Shown here one piece after another: positions 34,501 to 36,729 of a stretch of DNA of 36,729 nt. Each line of letters opens with the position of its first letter. Position 1 is the stretch's first letter. Below the pieces are notes generated by a model, which had not been told where the DNA came from, did not search any database, and saw only the letters and a program-made list of their open reading frames with translations. Origin of the DNA: an uncultured Verrucomicrobiota bacterium (GTDB lineage Bacteria; Verrucomicrobiota; Verrucomicrobiia; Limisphaerales; CAIMTB01); NCBI GenBank assembly GCA_903844265.1, contig CAIMTB010000461.1, positions 1 through 36,729 of the forward strand, written 5' to 3'. The position numbers and the translations under genes were made by a program.

Positions 34501-36201
34501 CTACTGGAGCTTCGATTTCACGAGGCTCTGCGCCTCGCGAAGCATCGCGGAGGAATAGCGGGCGTTGTGAACGCCATAGCTGCCGTCATGTTCCACCATG
34601 TACAGCAGGAAGCGGCTCTTCTTGATCTCGTCCGGGATCTGCACCTGCTCGGCAGTCGTCGGTCCGGTCACGGCCGGCGCGTTGGTCGGCTGGCTGAGTT
34701 GGCCGGCGCTGGTGAATTCCCAGGCGAGCTTGCCGTACTTGGCCTTCAACGCATCGGGTGCCTTGGTCTGACCCCATTTGTCGAGCAACCCCTTCACTTC
34801 GGCGATGACCCCCTTGGTTGTGCGCTGGCGGAAGTGGATGAACGATTCCGCTTCCTCGGGCAGGTGGCAAGGCGCGCAGTTCTCGGGCAGCGGCTTGAAG
34901 GAGTGCCCGGTGTAGACGGGGTCTGTGGCGGACGGCGAGGCGGGAGAGTGCTGGTGCGTGTGACAGTGGGTGCACTGCTTCTCGATCTCGCGATGGCTGG
35001 ACTGGGTTGCTCCACCGAGATCAACCCCGGTGATGGCCACGTCGCCGACATTGCCGACCAACATGTTGTACTGCGGCGAATGGTGGGGCGGCCGGCTGGT
35101 CCCGGTCCATGAGGCCCCGCGCTGGTTGTGGCACTGGCCGCAGATCTGGACGTTCTCCTTGTACTGCAGCGTGAAGTTCGAGTTGGTCGCCGTGTTGTAG
35201 GAGAAGAAATTCGTGGACGCCACCGGGTTGCGGAGCTGGGCCCCGTACGGGGTTTTTTCGTGGGCGGTATGGCAGACGGCGCAGGTGACGCCCGTGTTGG
35301 CGGCGACTTCGCCCGAGGGCATGTCCGGAAGAGCGACGGGCGGAGTGCTCTCAGTGCCTTCCAACATCGCGAGCCGTACCGCGCCACCGTGGCAGCCGCC
35401 GCAGGAACGCATCCGGGCCACCGCCGCCACCCGGTTCGTGTTCAGGAATCCCGTCGCCCCGGTGAAGTCCGGGTTGACCGTGGCGTGCCCGGCAGTCAGC
35501 CACTCGTCGAACGTGGGATGATGGAAGTCTGTATGGCAGCCTCCGCAGAGCGTGCCGGCCATGCTGACAACGGGCCGGACCGTCAGGTCACCGGGGTCCG
35601 AGATGTGGTTGGCGGCGGGACCATGGCAGTTCTCGCACTGGACGCCCGCGAGCCGCGGTGTTGCGGCCTCGCTGATGAACCCGCCGGGAAGCCCGAATCC
35701 CACGGTGTGGCAGGGGAGGCAGGTGGCATTGTTGCCCTGCCCGATCGCCTTGAGCGTGTTCAGGGCCCCCTTGTGGACCGTCTCAGCCCAGCCGTCGTGG
35801 GTCGTCCGATGGCAACCGCGGCAAACGGACTGGCCGACATAATCCGGCGCCGGGCCCGCCACCCTGAAAATCCCCGCGCCGGTTCCCACGGGAACAATCC
35901 CCGACGTGTCGGCGGTCGGTCCCCCCACGGGAGTCCAGGTGCCCCCGGATACCGCAGGGCTCTGCAGGACGGTGTACGGCCCGCTCAAGCCGCTCCACTT
36001 GAGGAGCAGGTTGTCACCCGCGGGATCATCCTTCACCGAGGTGATTGTCGGCCTTGGGTCGACGCCACCGGCCCATGGCTGGAGGACCTTGGAATTTGGG
36101 GGCAACTTCTCGCTGGCGGCGAAGGCGGCCGGCGCCAACGTGATCAGAAGCAGAACTACCTGCCTCGTCATGCGTCGCGATGTCGGGCTCATGGATTTCA
36201 T
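34501..36201 (-). CDS. Secreted nine-haem c-type cytochrome
   Basis: This is a 566-residue exported protein (signal: VVLLLITLAPAAFAAS) with nine CxxCH haem-binding motifs between about residues 127 and 446: CRGCH, CLPCH, CENCH, CGGCH twice, CAVCH, CGQCH, CTHCH and CAPCH. It is a periplasmic or surface electron carrier or multi-haem enzyme. The C-terminus (DGSYGVHNARYSSAMLREA) recalls the end of NrfA/hydroxylamine-oxidoreductase-type multihaem proteins, but the family was not identified and catalytic activity is unproven. A small beta module (LLLKWSGLSGPYTVLQSP ... GIFRVAG, about 64-116) precedes the haem region and resembles the end of the S8 protease. The start at 36201 is chosen for AGGA ten bases upstream; ATGs at 36231, 36192 and 36171 are alternatives. 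Confidence 0.88.
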   Translation of the reverse strand: MKSMSPTSRRMTRQVVLLLITLAPAAFAASEKLPPNSKVLQPWAGGVDPRPTITSVKDDPAGDNLLLKWSGLSGPYTVLQSPAVSGGTWTPVGGPTADTSGIVPVGTGAGIFRVAGPAPDYVGQSVCRGCHRTTHDGWAETVHKGALNTLKAIGQGNNATCLPCHTVGFGLPGGFISEAATPRLAGVQCENCHGPAANHISDPGDLTVRPVVSMAGTLCGGCHTDFHHPTFDEWLTAGHATVNPDFTGATGFLNTNRVAAVARMRSCGGCHGGAVRLAMLEGTESTPPVALPDMPSGEVAANTGVTCAVCHTAHEKTPYGAQLRNPVASTNFFSYNTATNSNFTLQYKENVQICGQCHNQRGASWTGTSRPPHHSPQYNMLVGNVGDVAITGVDLGGATQSSHREIEKQCTHCHTHQHSPASPSATDPVYTGHSFKPLPENCAPCHLPEEAESFIHFRQRTTKGVIAEVKGLLDKWGQTKAPDALKAKYGKLAWEFTSAGQLSQPTNAPAVTGPTTAEQVQIPDEIKKSRFLLYMVEHDGSYGVHNARYSSAMLREAQSLVKSKLQ

Positions 36202-36729
36202 GGAAACTGTGTCCTGGGCTTGTTGGGTCATCGGGAGGGATCTGCGCGTTGTCCGCATGGAAGCGAACGGGTTCATCCACCCTTGCTCGCGCGCCGGCCC
36301 TTCCCGCTGGCCATCATTAGAAAACCAGACCATTCCTTCCCTCGGCGAGTACTTCCTTCGTACAATTCTTGGCCTTCGAAGACAAAAAAAGGTTCATGTC
36401 GGCGCCCATCGGGCCGTGTAATCCTAAGACCCTGATGTCCCTGACGGTGCAGAATGTCCAGTAGGGGGGCTGAAGGTGCGGGAGCTCCGGTCGGGCCCGG
36501 ACTCACCGGCCGCTGGCCCGGATTTCCCGGAGGTCCCGCCGTCCGAGGACGTGGAAGGCCGTGTTTGGAGCCTCGGAAATCCCCTGAAAAATGTAGCGTT
36601 ATCGAAAGTGACCAGAAGAATGCGCTTTCATAATGCGGCGTGGCCATTTCTTGGCAAAGTCGACTCGTCTTTTGGCCGGCCTCCGGGCGATTGCGGTGGG
36701 CCGGCAGGGATTGCGTCCCGAATCGGGGG
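36202..36729. other. Upstream region of the cytochrome gene, no gene seen
   Basis: These 528 bases, reaching the right edge, hold no convincing coding sequence. A leftward open frame of about 120 codons near 36273-36647 is Pro/Gly-rich, has no recognisable domain and overlaps the likely leader of the cytochrome gene. Apart from the possible promoter listed separately nothing stands out. Confidence 0.5.
36630..36657 (-). promoter_or_regulatory. Possible leftward sigma-70 promoter
   Basis: On the minus strand TTGCCA (36657-36652; five of six of the -35 consensus) is followed after 16 bases by CATTAT (36635-36630; four of six of the -10 consensus). It points towards the cytochrome gene but would leave a leader of about 420 bases. 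Confidence 0.3.

Noticed and set aside
36273-36647. Leftward Pro/Gly-rich frame at the right edge
   Set aside because: No ribosome site or domain, and it overlaps the likely leader of the cytochrome gene.

Overview
The window is a high-GC chromosomal stretch with 26 protein genes. It looks like a soil- or water-type member of the Verrucomicrobiota, perhaps near Pedosphaera/Limisphaerales. This placement is inferred from gene content, not from a marker-gene tree. The supporting genes are an LL-diaminopimelate aminotransferase (dapL), the futalosine menaquinone enzyme MqnE, two Tat-exported Gfo/Idh/MocA oxidoreductases, DUF1080 and DUF6807/ThuA proteins, and large secreted proteins carrying a small beta module typical of that phylum. 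No tRNA, rRNA, CRISPR array, integrase or transposase gene was seen.

Left part (1-4800): the 3' end of groEL with a strong intrinsic terminator, then two leftward genes (GNAT acetyltransferase, left-handed beta-helix protein). A rightward housekeeping block follows: rpsP-khpA-trmD-rplS-rnhB-yraN. The usual rimM between rpsP and trmD is missing.

4806-10371: leftward genes for a Tat-exported Gfo/Idh/MocA oxidoreductase, larC, larB (nickel-pincer cofactor synthesis) and dapL. A small rightward gene for an eight-cysteine protein follows, lying between short dispersed repeats.

10603-17874: a large secreted subtilisin-like protease, then two tandem leftward MacB/FtsX-type permeases with no ATPase, and a TPR-LysM lipoprotein.

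17969-25724: an accessory sugar-processing region. It holds a second Tat-exported Gfo/Idh/MocA oxidoreductase, a DUF6807-ThuA fusion, a Tat-exported enolase-superfamily enzyme (translationally coupled to the fusion), a DUF1080 protein and a secreted beta-propeller plus helical protein. Together they resemble a periplasmic oxidise-then-cleave route for glycosides. A 7-bp-arm inverted repeat lies just upstream of the oxidoreductase gene.

25708-36729: mqnE, a UspA-type stress protein and a P1B metal ATPase (all leftward); a TolC-type efflux protein and an enlarged NAD-dependent DNA ligase (rightward); and a secreted nine-haem cytochrome c (leftward). Two repeat families recur in the intergenic gaps: four copies of a 12-mer (GGGACAGGTCTT) and two copies of a 62-bp element with an internal hairpin.
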